A stretch of DNA of 64,000 bases from Myxococcales bacterium (GTDB taxonomy: Bacteria > Myxococcota_A > Polyangia > Nannocystales > Nannocystaceae), in the NCBI GenBank assembly GCA_020633315.1, contig JACKDV010000015.1, forward strand, positions 62,001 to 126,000. The letters run 5' to 3'. The translations under genes were made by a program, and so were the position numbers. The notes below the pieces were generated by a model that worked only from the letters and a program-made list of their open reading frames with translations, searched no databases and had not been told where the DNA came from. Positions 45,478-53,681 of the stretch are shown here, piece after piece; within the stretch, counting starts at the first letter, position 1, and each line of letters starts with the position of its first letter.

Positions 45478-46305
45478 CTAGCCGGCGGACAGGGTGAAGG
45501 GGATGGTCACCGTGTGCCACACGGTGATGGGCTCGCCGCCGAGCTTGGCGGGCGTGAATTTCCAGGACTTGACGGCCTTGGCCACCGCGGAGAGGAACAG
45601 CTTGTTCGCCCGCTCCTGGTCCTCGGCCGTGGTGGCGTTGTTGCTCTTGCGGAGGATCTTGGCGCCACGCACCGTGCCGTCGCGGTGCACGTGGAGCTTG
45701 ATGACCACCTTGCCGGTGATGCCCTTGTCGCGCAGCTCCTTGGGGTAGACCGGCGAGGCGTTGCCCGGGTCGGGCTTGGGCGCCGTGGCGTTCTCGGGGC
45801 GGTCGACGGGCTTGGTGGGGTCGATCTTGGGCTTGGGCTTGGCCTTCGGCTTGGGCTTGGGCGCGGGTGCCTCGGGCTTGGGCTTGGGCTTGGGCTCCAC
45901 CGCCTTGGGCGGCCCGTCCTTGGGCTGGGTGCCCATGCCACCCGGCGAGCCGCTGCCCTCGCCCACCTCCACGGTCTTCTCGGTGGCGCTCTCGTCGACC
46001 GCGTCGGTGACCTTCTTCTTGGGCGGCTTGGGCTTGGCCTTCGGCTTGGGGTTCTTGACCACCTTCACCTTGGTATCGGGAGGTGGCGGCGGCTCGGGCT
46101 CGGGCTCGGGCTCTTCTTCCTCGATGGCGAAGTCCTGGATCTCGGGCTCGAGCTGGACCTCGACCACGTCCTCCTTGGGGGGCGGGTAGGCCAGCCACGC
46201 GGTCGTTCCCACCGCAAGGAGCACCAGCAGCCCCCAGCCCAGCGCCGAGCCTCGGCGACGGCGAAGGAACAGCTCCTGGAGGCGAGGGTCGAATCCGCCG
46301 AGCAT
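45478..46305 (-). CDS. tonB: TonB energy-transducing protein
   Basis: About 275 residues from the ATG at 46305. One N-terminal membrane helix (GSALGWGLLVLLAVGTTAWL) follows a basic stretch (FLRRRR). A long Glu/Pro then Lys/Pro periplasmic spacer (EPEPEPEPPPPPD, repeated KPKPK units) spans about residues 60-185. The C-terminal TonB domain starts PVYPKELRDKGITGKVVIKL and contains VKSWKFTPAKLGGEPI, ending IPFTLSAG. It carries energy from ExbBD to the outer-membrane receptor. The frame is open further upstream to 46398, but without a matching signal. It is the first gene of the cluster and divergent from the response regulator. Confidence 0.92.
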   Translation of the reverse strand: MLGGFDPRLQELFLRRRRGSALGWGLLVLLAVGTTAWLAYPPPKEDVVEVQLEPEIQDFAIEEEEPEPEPEPPPPPDTKVKVVKNPKPKAKPKPPKKKVTDAVDESATEKTVEVGEGSGSPGGMGTQPKDGPPKAVEPKPKPKPEAPAPKPKPKAKPKPKIDPTKPVDRPENATAPKPDPGNASPVYPKELRDKGITGKVVIKLHVHRDGTVRGAKILRKSNNATTAEDQERANKLFLSAVAKAVKSWKFTPAKLGGEPITVWHTVTIPFTLSAG

Positions 46306-46426
46306 TCGCGGGGGGACTATCGTTTGGGTCGATGTCCTTGATGTGTCCCGATCGTTGCAGCTTGGTGACAACGGCAACGAAGAGCGTGAGCCCGGCAACC
46401 AGACTCGACCGTGATTTTTCTAGGGC

Positions 46427-46442
46427 GTGACCCAACCGTCAC
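46427..46442. promoter_or_regulatory. GTGAC-N6-GTCAC inverted repeat between tonB and the response regulator
   Basis: A short perfect palindrome in the 163-base divergent region (46306-46468), 27 bases before the regulator ATG at 46469. A similar repeat with an 8-base spacer lies upstream of the beta-helix lipoprotein gene. It may be an autoregulatory operator. It also overlaps an alternative GTG start (46427). Confidence 0.35.
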
Positions 46443-46468
46443 ACGGGCGGGGCAACGTGTCGCCGTCG

Positions 46469-47170
46469 ATGGGAAAACGAATCTTGATCGTGGACGACGA
46501 GAAGGATCTCGTCACCACCGTGGCCTACGCGCTCGAGCAGGAGGGCTGGGACACGCTCAGCGCCTACAACGGGCGGGCCGCGCTCGAGCAGGCCAATCGG
46601 ACCCCTCCCCCCGATCTGGTGCTGCTCGACCTGCAGCTGCCGGACATCTCCGGCACCGAGGTCTGCCGCGAGCTGCGAGCCCGCAGCCACACCCAGGGGA
46701 TTCCCATCATCATGCTCACCGCCCGCAACGACGAGATCGACCGGGTGGTGGGCTTCGAGGTGGGCGCCGACGACTACGTGGGCAAGCCCTTCAGCCTGCG
46801 CGAGCTGGTGCTGCGGGTGAAGGCGATCCTGCGCCGCTCCGAGCGGCCCGAGGCGACCAACGGCGAGCTGCGCTTCGGCCGGCTGCGGGTCAACCCCTCG
46901 GGACACCAGGTGTGGGTGGACGACGACGAGATCGCCCTGACCGCGCTCGAGTTCCGGCTGCTGTCGACCCTGCTCGTGCGCCGCGGCCGGGTGCAGAGCC
47001 GCGAGACCCTGCTGCACGACGTGTGGGGCCACGATCCGGACCTGCCCACGCGCACGGTGGACACCCACATCCAGCGGCTGCGCAAGAAGATCGGCTCGGC
47101 CTCGGCGTACATCGAGACGCTGCGAGGGGCCGGCTACCGCTTCCGCGCCACGCCCGAGATCGCGGGCTGA
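46469..47170 (+). CDS. OmpR/PhoB-family response regulator, orphan
   Basis: A 233-residue two-component regulator. The receiver domain has the acidic pair in ILIVDDEKDL, the phospho-acceptor Asp in LVLLDLQLPD near residue 53, the Thr of MLTARND near 82 and the Lys of VGKPFSLRE near 104. The winged-helix DNA-binding domain shows LTALEFRLLSTLL, SRETLLHDVWG, TRTVDTHIQRLRKKIG and YIETLRGAGYRFR. The ATG at 46469 is preferred; a GTG at 46427 would add 14 residues over a palindrome. No histidine kinase gene is adjacent. Divergence from the Ton cluster suggests, but does not prove, that it controls it. Confidence 0.9.
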   Translation: MGKRILIVDDEKDLVTTVAYALEQEGWDTLSAYNGRAALEQANRTPPPDLVLLDLQLPDISGTEVCRELRARSHTQGIPIIMLTARNDEIDRVVGFEVGADDYVGKPFSLRELVLRVKAILRRSERPEATNGELRFGRLRVNPSGHQVWVDDDEIALTALEFRLLSTLLVRRGRVQSRETLLHDVWGHDPDLPTRTVDTHIQRLRKKIGSASAYIETLRGAGYRFRATPEIAG

Positions 47171-47196
47171 GCCCGCCGTCTCGTCCCTTTCTTCGA
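47162..47196 (+). terminator. Intrinsic terminator at the response-regulator stop
   Basis: GCGGGC (47162-47167) and GCCCGC (47171-47176) form a 6-base-pair stem whose three-base loop is the stop codon TGA itself. A pyrimidine-rich stretch with CCCTTTCTT follows. The stem is short but GC-rich. Confidence 0.5.
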
Positions 47197-47210
47197 TCGG
47201 GGTGATCGAA
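47192..47210. promoter_or_regulatory. 7-base inverted repeat ahead of a small lipoprotein gene
   Basis: TTCGATC (47192-47198) and GATCGAA (47204-47210) are perfect inverted repeats with a 5-base spacer, 75 bases before the lipoprotein ATG at 47285. It could be an operator or an extra hairpin. Confidence 0.3.
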
Positions 47211-47284
47211 ACGGCGAGGCGGAGGTCTGTCGCCGCGTCCCCACCGAGCGCCGTGTCGGGCGATCGGGAGGGCCGGACCCGACC

Positions 47285-47553
47285 ATGCACGCCCCCACTT
47301 CCCATCCCTCGAAACGAGCCCTCCGCACGGGCACCCTCGCGAGCGTGCTGCTCGGGCTCGGCCCGATCGGCGCCTGCGTCGAGCCCGACGACGATCGCCT
47401 GGGCTCGCTGCCGGCCGACGACGAGGAGCTCCGGGAGACCTCGAGCACGTGTGGGACCTCGTCGTGACGCCGGCCACCGTGCAGGGCGGCGACGAGGTCT
47501 ACCTCGTTCGTGACGTACTCGGTCGGATCGTGGCCAGCGGAGACCTCGACTGA
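47285..47553 (+). CDS. Small lipoprotein, probably frameshifted
   Basis: From the ATG at 47285 the protein has a signal peptide and lipobox (LGPIGAC, Cys near residue 31), then DDDRLGSLPADDEELRE. As written it ends after 60 residues. Another frame continues DLEHVWDLVVTPATVQGG and VYLVRDVLGRIVASGDLD to a stop at 47553, which looks like the genuine end. One base missing near 47437 (GGGAGACC for GGGAGGACC) would join them into an 89-residue protein. No family is recognised; the C-terminal motif looks like two or three beta strands. Confidence 0.5.
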
Positions 47554-47558
47554 GCCAC

Positions 47559-47609
47559 GGGCCCGGCGCGACCGCTCGTCTGGGGAGAGGAGACGGTCGC
47601 GCTGGGCCC
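47559..47609. terminator. Long hairpin between convergent genes
   Basis: A 16-base-pair stem (47559-47574 with 47594-47609, one G-T pair) encloses a 19-base loop. It lies between the small lipoprotein and the convergent aminopeptidase gene. The following 90 bases repeat pieces of the same sequence (CTGGGGAGAG and CTGGGCTCG each twice). Confidence 0.6.
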
Positions 47610-47700
47610 TGGGCTCGACCCTCGCGCCCGGGCTCGGCGTGGACGCTCACCTGGGGAGAGGGAGCCCCGCGCCGGGCCTGGGCTCGGACCTCGACGCTCG

Positions 47701-49026
47701 CTACCCCAGCGCCTCGCGGCGGATCGCCTCGACCTCGTCGATCTGCTTGGGCACCGCGCGCGTCAGCACCTCGGGGCGCCCCTCGGTGACCAGCACGTCG
47801 TCCTCGATGCGGATCCCGATCCCGCGGAACGCCTCGGGCAGGCGCTCGTCGTCGGCGGGGAAGTACAGGCCCGGCTCCACCGTGAGCACCTGGCCCGGCT
47901 CGAAGAGCTTGTCGCCGCCCTCGCGCAGGCTGTAGCGGCCCACGTCGTGCACGTCCACGCCCAGCCAGTGCGAGGTGCGGTGCGGGTAGTAGGCCTCGTG
48001 CTCCTTGGCCTCGATGAGCTCCTCCACCTCGCCCTTCAGCACGCCGAGGTCGATCATCCCCTGGGTGAGCTCGCGCAGCACCTCGTGGTGGATCGCGTTG
48101 ATCGAGCCGCCCACCACCACGCGATCGATCGCCTGCTGCTGCACCCTCAGCACGAGCTCGTAGGCCTCGCGCTGCGCCCCGTGGTAGCGCGGCCCCACCG
48201 GGGTGGTGCGGGTGATGTCGGTGGCGTAGCCGTCCACCTCGGCTCCCGCGTCGATCAGCATGAGGTCGCCGTCGCGGAACTGGCCGTCGTTGTGCACGTA
48301 GTGGAGGATGCAGGCGTTGTCGCCCCCCGCCACGATGCTGGGGTAGGCCCAGCCCCAGGCGCCGCGGCGCCGGAAGGTGTACTCGACCAGCGCCTGGATC
48401 TCGTACTCGTGCATGCCGGCCCGCACCTGCTGCATGGCGGCGAGGTGGGCCTCGGCGGAGATCTCCACGCCCTTGCGCATCACCTGCAGCTCCTCGGGGC
48501 TCTTGTGCAGGCGCATCTCCGACAGCAGCAGGTCGGGGTCGTGCAGCGAGCTGGGCCCGAGCCCCGGCTTGCGCCCCACCCTCACCTTGGCGAGCACGCG
48601 ATGCAGCCGTCGCTCCTTGGCGGGGTGCCGCCCGAAGGCGAAGTAGAGCGCATCCACGTCCTCCAGCAGCCGGGCGAGCTGGGTGTCGAGCTCGGGCAGC
48701 GGCCACGCGAAGTCGGCCCCGAAGCGCGTGCGGGCCCCCTCCTCGCCGTGGCGCCGGCCGGTCCAGGTCTCGCGCTCGCGGTCGCGGGGCAGCACGAACA
48801 GGTGGGTGCCCGCGTCCACGCCGCCCTGCTTGAGCAGCAGCCAGGCGTCGGGCTCGGGGAAGCCGCTGAGGTAGTAGAAGTCGGAATTCGGCCGAAACGG
48901 AAAGCTCGTGGTGTTGGAGCGCGTGACCTCGCCGTGGGTGGGCAGCAGCATCGCAGCCCCGGGCGGGAGCCGCTCGAGCACGCGTCTTCGGCGCTCGGCG
49001 AAGGTCGACGGAGGAAGGCGGAGCAC
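47701..49026 (-). CDS. pepP: Xaa-Pro aminopeptidase (M24B, PepP type)
   Basis: About 441 residues from the GTG at 49026; an upstream GTG at 49062 is also possible. The enzyme removes N-terminal residues preceding proline and needs two Mn2+ ions. The N-terminal domain has SNTTSFPFRPNSDFYYLSGF. The pita-bread domain shows the five ligands in order: Asp of LIDAGAE near 255, Asp of TDITRTTP near 266, His of GVDVHDVG near 351, Glu of TVEPGLY near 381 and Glu of IRIEDDV near 405. Length matches E. coli PepP (441). It is divergent from the transporter fusion. Confidence 0.93.
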   Translation of the reverse strand: MLRLPPSTFAERRRRVLERLPPGAAMLLPTHGEVTRSNTTSFPFRPNSDFYYLSGFPEPDAWLLLKQGGVDAGTHLFVLPRDRERETWTGRRHGEEGARTRFGADFAWPLPELDTQLARLLEDVDALYFAFGRHPAKERRLHRVLAKVRVGRKPGLGPSSLHDPDLLLSEMRLHKSPEELQVMRKGVEISAEAHLAAMQQVRAGMHEYEIQALVEYTFRRRGAWGWAYPSIVAGGDNACILHYVHNDGQFRDGDLMLIDAGAEVDGYATDITRTTPVGPRYHGAQREAYELVLRVQQQAIDRVVVGGSINAIHHEVLRELTQGMIDLGVLKGEVEELIEAKEHEAYYPHRTSHWLGVDVHDVGRYSLREGGDKLFEPGQVLTVEPGLYFPADDERLPEAFRGIGIRIEDDVLVTEGRPEVLTRAVPKQIDEVEAIRREALG

Positions 49027-49136
49027 GGTGATCCCATGGTACGCGCTCCACCGACATGGCACGAGGCCCCCGCGCGACGAAATACGGTCGAGGCCCGGGA
49101 TCCCCTTCGGCGGCCGCGGGCACTATCATCCCCGCC

Positions 49137-49202
49137 GTGAAGCCTTCCGAAGCCGGCGGCCGCTCGGGCCGGCCTCGTCGTGCCATCGAGGTCGCGAGGT
49201 GA
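49137..49202 (+). CDS. Possible 21-residue leader peptide ORF
   Basis: A GTG at 49137 opens MKPSEAGGRSGRPRRAIEVA-R and stops at 49202, overlapping the GTG start of the transporter fusion (GTGA, 49199-49202). A possible -10 (TATCAT, 49125-49130) lies just ahead. The exact stop/start overlap suggests translational coupling, but a chance short frame is quite possible. Confidence 0.25.
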   Translation: MKPSEAGGRSGRPRRAIEVAR

Positions 49203-51892
49203 AGGAGCTCGAGCGCACGCTGACCCTGCCCTCGGTGGTGGCGATCTCGGTCGGGGCCATGCTGGGCGGCGAGATCTTCCTGCTGCCCGCGGTGGCGGCC
49301 GCCATGACGGGCGCGTCGCTGTGGCTGGCCTACCTGCTCGCGGCGCTGCTGGTGATCCCCGCCGCGCTGACCAAGGCGGAGCTGTCCACCGCCATCCCCT
49401 CGGCGGGCGGCAGCTACCTGTTCGTGGAGCGAGCCATGGGCCCCATGGCGGGCACCATCGCGGGGCTGGGCCTGTGGCTGTCGCTGCTGCTCAAGAGCGC
49501 CTTCGCCCTCGCGGTGCTCGGCTCGTACCTCGCCCTGGTCGTCGACATCCCCACCGCGCCCGTGGCCATGGGCCTGCTCGTCGGCGTGATGGCCCTCAAC
49601 GTGGTGGGCGTGCGCAAGGTGGGCAAGGTGCAGACCTGGGTGGTGGGCGCCTGCCTGCTGGTGCTGGTGGCCCTGGTGGCGATCGGGGCCCCGCAGATCG
49701 ACCGGCTCCACCTGCTGCACGCCCGCGCGGGCGACCCCCCGTGGCTCGCCGGCGGCTTCTCGGGGCTGATGGCCGCGGTGGGCCTGGTGTTCATCTCCTA
49801 CGCGGGCGTCACCAAGATCGCCGCCATCGCCGAGGAGGTGCGCGACGAGGCCCGCAACATCCCGCTGGGCATCCTCATCTCGCTGCTGATCATCGCGGGC
49901 ATCTACACCGTGGTGGCGTGGGTGCTGGCGGGGATCTTCTCGCCCACCGAGCTGGCCGGCGACACCACGCCCCTGGCCAGCCTCGCCCGCGAGATCATCG
50001 GCGCGGCCGGGGTGCCGCTGGTGGTGGCCACCGCCTTCGCGGCGCTGGTCTCGATGGCCAACGCCGGCCTGCTCGCGGCCTCGCGCTTCCCCTTCGCCAT
50101 GGCCCGCGACCACCTCGCCCCCGAGGTGCTGCACCGCGTGCACCAGCGCTACATGACCCCGCACTGGGCCATCGTGCTCACCGGCGGGGCCATGGCCTGC
50201 ATCGTGCTGCTGTTCGACGTGGTGAGGATCGCCAAGCTGGCCTCGGCTTTCATGATCGCGGCCTTCGTCACCGTCAACGTGGCGCTCATCCTGTTCCACG
50301 AGAGCAAGACGCAGTGGTACGAGCCCCGCTTCCGCGCCCCGCTCTACCCGCTGACCCAGATCGTGGGCATCGTGACCGGCCTGGCGATCCTGGTCGCCAT
50401 GGGCATGGTGGCGCTGGTGGGCCTCTCGGTGATCTCGGCCCTGGGGGTGGTGCTCTACCTCTTGTACGGCCGCAAGCGCTCGAGCCGGCTGGGGATCCTG
50501 CGGCAGATCCTGTGGCGCAAGGACCTGGTGCGCGACCCGGCCCGCACCGGCGTGCACATGACCGTCGCCCCCGGTCCCGCCGGCGGGCGCACCATCGTGG
50601 CGCTGCTGGGCGGCGAGCCCTCGGCCGAGGCGCTGGTGCAGATCGGCATGACCCTGGCCGGGCCCGGCGGCGAGGTGGAGGTGCTGGCCCTGCGCGAGGT
50701 GCCCGAGCAGATGGGCCTGACCTCGGCGCTCGAGCCCGACGATCGCGTGGTCTCGCTGGAGCGGCGCGTGCTGGCGCTGGCGGCCGAGCGCGGGGTGCAG
50801 ACCCACTTCGACCTCGTCGTCACCCGCGACGTGCGGCGCACCCTGTACGAGCGCGCCAACCAAGTGGACACGCGCTGGCTGGTGATGGCGTGGCGCGAGC
50901 GGAACATGCGGGGGCGGATCGTCCGCGACCCCATGGAGTGGCTGGTGAGCCGCCTGCCCTGCAACCTCGCCGTGTTCCGCGACGCGGGGATCCGTACCTA
51001 CCGGCACCTGATGGTGGTGGCCGAGCCCGGGCCCCACGACGCGCTGGTGGCCCACACCGCCGACGACCTGGCCTCGCTGTTCCGGGCCGACGTGGCCTTC
51101 GTCAACCACTGCTCCACCCACGGCGGCGACCTGCAGGTGGCCACCGCCTACGCCGAGCAGATGCGGGCGCTGTGCGACAACGAGACCAGCATGACCGTGC
51201 TGCAGGGCAGCGACGACGTGGCCGACCTGGTGAAGGCCTCGGCGCGCTACGACCTGGTGGTGCTGGGCGCCCCGCCCGAGAAGCCCCTGCGCTCGATGTT
51301 CCTGGCCGCGCGCGAGGAGAAGATCATGGAGCGCTCGCACTGCGCGGTGCTGCGGCTCAAGACCCCGCGCGCCGAGGTCCACCGGGCGCTGCGGACCGCG
51401 GGGCCCGAGGCCACCGGCTCGGTGCTCATCGATCGCCTGGTGCCGCAGGCCGTGGCCGCGCTGCGCCCCGTGCTCAAGAAGGATCGCCTGTTCTCCGAGC
51501 TCGCCGCGCTGATGGCCGGCACCGTGCCGCACATGTCGGCCGCGGCCATCGAGAAGGAGCTGCGCGAGCGCGAGGACCTGCAGACCACCGCCATGGGGCA
51601 CGGCATGGCCATCCCCCACGCCACGGTGGCCGGGCTGCCGCAGACCTTCGTGGGGGTGATGACCCTGGCCAGCCCCATCCCCTACGGCGAGGGGACCGAC
51701 GGGACGGTGGACGTGTGCTTCTGCCTGCTGGGGCCGCCCTCGGACCGGGCCTCGCACCTGCGGCTGCTGTCGTCGATCGCCACCGCGGTGATGGGCTCGG
51801 ACCTGCTCGAGCGCATGCGCGGGGCCGAGACCACCGAGGAGCTGCTCGAGGTGCTCGGCAGCCCGGGGGCGCGGGTCGAGGTGGCGCAGTAG
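49199..51892 (+). CDS. APC-superfamily transporter fused to two USP-like domains and a PTS EIIA domain
   Basis: An 897-residue fusion. Residues 1-430 are a 12-helix amino-acid/polyamine-type permease (VVAISVGAMLGGEIFLLPAV near 12, PSAGGSYLFVERAMGP near 66, FISYAGVTKIAAIAEEVRDE near 200). Two universal-stress-like domains follow, about 455-600 (GRTIVALLGGEPSAEALVQI) and 600-740 (YRHLMVVAEPGPHDALVA; LVVLGAPPEKPLRSMFL). The last 145 residues match EIIA of the fructose/nitrogen type: MGHGMAIPHATVAGL, whose His at residue 807 is the phospho-acceptor in the family. Such a tail suggests regulation of uptake by PTS phosphorylation. The GTG at 49199 overlaps a short upstream ORF. Substrate unknown. 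Confidence 0.88.
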   Translation: MKELERTLTLPSVVAISVGAMLGGEIFLLPAVAAAMTGASLWLAYLLAALLVIPAALTKAELSTAIPSAGGSYLFVERAMGPMAGTIAGLGLWLSLLLKSAFALAVLGSYLALVVDIPTAPVAMGLLVGVMALNVVGVRKVGKVQTWVVGACLLVLVALVAIGAPQIDRLHLLHARAGDPPWLAGGFSGLMAAVGLVFISYAGVTKIAAIAEEVRDEARNIPLGILISLLIIAGIYTVVAWVLAGIFSPTELAGDTTPLASLAREIIGAAGVPLVVATAFAALVSMANAGLLAASRFPFAMARDHLAPEVLHRVHQRYMTPHWAIVLTGGAMACIVLLFDVVRIAKLASAFMIAAFVTVNVALILFHESKTQWYEPRFRAPLYPLTQIVGIVTGLAILVAMGMVALVGLSVISALGVVLYLLYGRKRSSRLGILRQILWRKDLVRDPARTGVHMTVAPGPAGGRTIVALLGGEPSAEALVQIGMTLAGPGGEVEVLALREVPEQMGLTSALEPDDRVVSLERRVLALAAERGVQTHFDLVVTRDVRRTLYERANQVDTRWLVMAWRERNMRGRIVRDPMEWLVSRLPCNLAVFRDAGIRTYRHLMVVAEPGPHDALVAHTADDLASLFRADVAFVNHCSTHGGDLQVATAYAEQMRALCDNETSMTVLQGSDDVADLVKASARYDLVVLGAPPEKPLRSMFLAAREEKIMERSHCAVLRLKTPRAEVHRALRTAGPEATGSVLIDRLVPQAVAALRPVLKKDRLFSELAALMAGTVPHMSAAAIEKELREREDLQTTAMGHGMAIPHATVAGLPQTFVGVMTLASPIPYGEGTDGTVDVCFCLLGPPSDRASHLRLLSSIATAVMGSDLLERMRGAETTEELLEVLGSPGARVEVAQ

Positions 51893-52109
51893 GAACCAAC
51901 CGTCCCTCCGGCCGGAGCACCCGCGTGACCACGCGGGCGCTCATTCGGCTCCGATCCAACATGGCACCTTCGAGCCGCCCCTCGCTGATCTACACTGGGG
52001 CGATCGATGTCTCGCTCGTGCGCCGAGCCAGGGACTCGGTGCATGCAAACGAGCTGGACGTCTGCAAGCCATGCAACGTGTTGCCATCGTCGCGCGTCCG
52101 CCCGAGGTC

Positions 52110-53681
52110 ATGGCCCTCGCTCGCCGACCCTCGCTTCCCGCGGCGTGGCTCGGTCTCGCCGTCGGCGTGCTGGTGCTCTGCGGCGCGCCTTCGTGTCGGA
52201 TCGCCGATCCCGAGCACTGCGCCAACCTCCGCGACGCCCAGGGACGCACGATGCACGCATGGTGCGAGGCGAACGCGTCGCTGGCCTACTGCGACCCGTG
52301 TCTCGCCTCGGCGGCGGGCTACTTCGGCTGTACCGACCGACGCCCGTCCGAGGACGCGTGCGTGCTGTCGATGCTGCCCGCGCCAGTCGAGGGCTCGAGC
52401 ACCGGCGAGGCCTCGTCGTCCGGGGAGGTCCCCGGGTGTACGGAGCAAGGCTGGTCCGAGGCCTGCGCGAGCGTCGATTCCCAGGCCCCGTACTGCGAGC
52501 AAGGGCAGTGCATCGACTGCCAGGCGCTCTGCCCCGCGCCGCAGACCTGTGCCCCGCTTCCCTCGGGCACCTGCGTGGAGTGCCTGCCCGACGAGGCCCA
52601 GGCATGCCCGCCCCAGTCTCCGCGGTGCAGCCCCGCGCTGGCTTGTACCGCGAGCTGCGATCGTCACGCCCAGTGTCCGGCGTCGGCGTGCGATCTGGCC
52701 ACGGGCAGCTGCATGCCCGAGGCCGGGAGCCTCGCGATCGTCGATCCCCTCAATCCCACCTGCCGCGAGCTGGCCGGCGGCGACTGGTCGCTGTCGCCGG
52801 TGGTGTACTGCGACGTGTCGACCGCGCTGGCTTCCGCCGCAACTCAGGTCAGCCAGGCGGCCATCGTCGTGGAGCCCCGGACCCCGCCCTACGGCGTCCT
52901 CGACGTCCCGGCGGGGTTGTCGGTGGCCATCCTCGGGGCGACGGACGCCGACCAGGCCCCCGTGTTCCGGGCCAGCTCGGCTTCGGCCCCGACCGTGGTG
53001 AGCCTCGCCCCCACCGGGCGGCTGTACCTGCAAGGGGTCGTGGTGAGCGGGGTCGCGTCCGAGCTCACCACCGCCCTGCGCTGCGAGGACGCCGAGCTGT
53101 GGCTCGACGAGGTGGAGGTCCGAGCCAACCACGTCGGCGTGGGCGCCCAGGACTGCGACGTCCACGTGGTTCGCTCCTCCATCCACGACAACACGGGCGA
53201 GGGAGTCGAGGTGCTCGGGGGCGCGCTGTGGCTGGACTCGAGCGTCATCGCGTTGAACGGCGGGTCACAGCTCCGGGTGGAGGAAGCGGCGATCGACATC
53301 CGCGCCTCGGACCTGCTGGGCGGGCTCGAGTCCAGCCCGGCCAACCTCGAGTGCGGGACCGGGGTGGTGGGCGTGCTCGACGGCGTCATTGCCCTCAGCG
53401 ATGCGATCGGGCAGGGACAAGGGATCGACAGCATCGCCTGTGACACCGTCGACCTGCTGCGGACGGTCACCGAGGCGAGCTTCGCGGACGGGCACCCCGG
53501 TCTGGCCGAGGTGTTCTCCGAGCCGACGCGCGGCGAGCTCGCGGACAACGGTCAGGCGCTCTCGAGCGCGTGGCGGGCCCCCTGGGTCCTCGGCGACCCC
53601 TACTTCGACATCGACGGCGAGCCTCGCCCCTCGCCCCAGCGGCCCTTGGTGCTCATCGGGGCCAACGAGCCGAGCCCATGA
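52110..53681 (+). CDS. Cys-rich beta-helix lipoprotein (first gene of the kinase operon)
   Basis: About 523 residues from the ATG at 52110 (an ATG at 52071 adds 13). The lipoprotein leader MALARRPSLPAAWLGLAVGV ends near the Cys of GAPSC. A Cys-rich region covers about 35-215, including repeated C-x(2-3)-C units (CIDCQALCPAPQTC, CDRHAQCPASACD). A right-handed beta-helix follows (GRLYLQGVVVSG, LWLDEVEVRANHVGVGAQDC, GALWLDSSVIALNGG) and the end DIDGEPRPSPQ. It shares this plan with the lipoproteins at 59043 and 60784. Its stop overlaps the next gene (ATGA, 53678-53681). A possible -10 (TACACT) is at 51992-51997. Confidence 0.82.
   Translation: MALARRPSLPAAWLGLAVGVLVLCGAPSCRIADPEHCANLRDAQGRTMHAWCEANASLAYCDPCLASAAGYFGCTDRRPSEDACVLSMLPAPVEGSSTGEASSSGEVPGCTEQGWSEACASVDSQAPYCEQGQCIDCQALCPAPQTCAPLPSGTCVECLPDEAQACPPQSPRCSPALACTASCDRHAQCPASACDLATGSCMPEAGSLAIVDPLNPTCRELAGGDWSLSPVVYCDVSTALASAATQVSQAAIVVEPRTPPYGVLDVPAGLSVAILGATDADQAPVFRASSASAPTVVSLAPTGRLYLQGVVVSGVASELTTALRCEDAELWLDEVEVRANHVGVGAQDCDVHVVRSSIHDNTGEGVEVLGGALWLDSSVIALNGGSQLRVEEAAIDIRASDLLGGLESSPANLECGTGVVGVLDGVIALSDAIGQGQGIDSIACDTVDLLRTVTEASFADGHPGLAEVFSEPTRGELADNGQALSSAWRAPWVLGDPYFDIDGEPRPSPQRPLVLIGANEPSP

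Noticed and set aside
46439..51757. A 1772-codon minus-strand open frame
   Set aside because: It runs antisense to the response regulator and transporter fusion and out of frame with aminopeptidase P, all of which have clear domains; low-complexity His/Gln/Gly composition.
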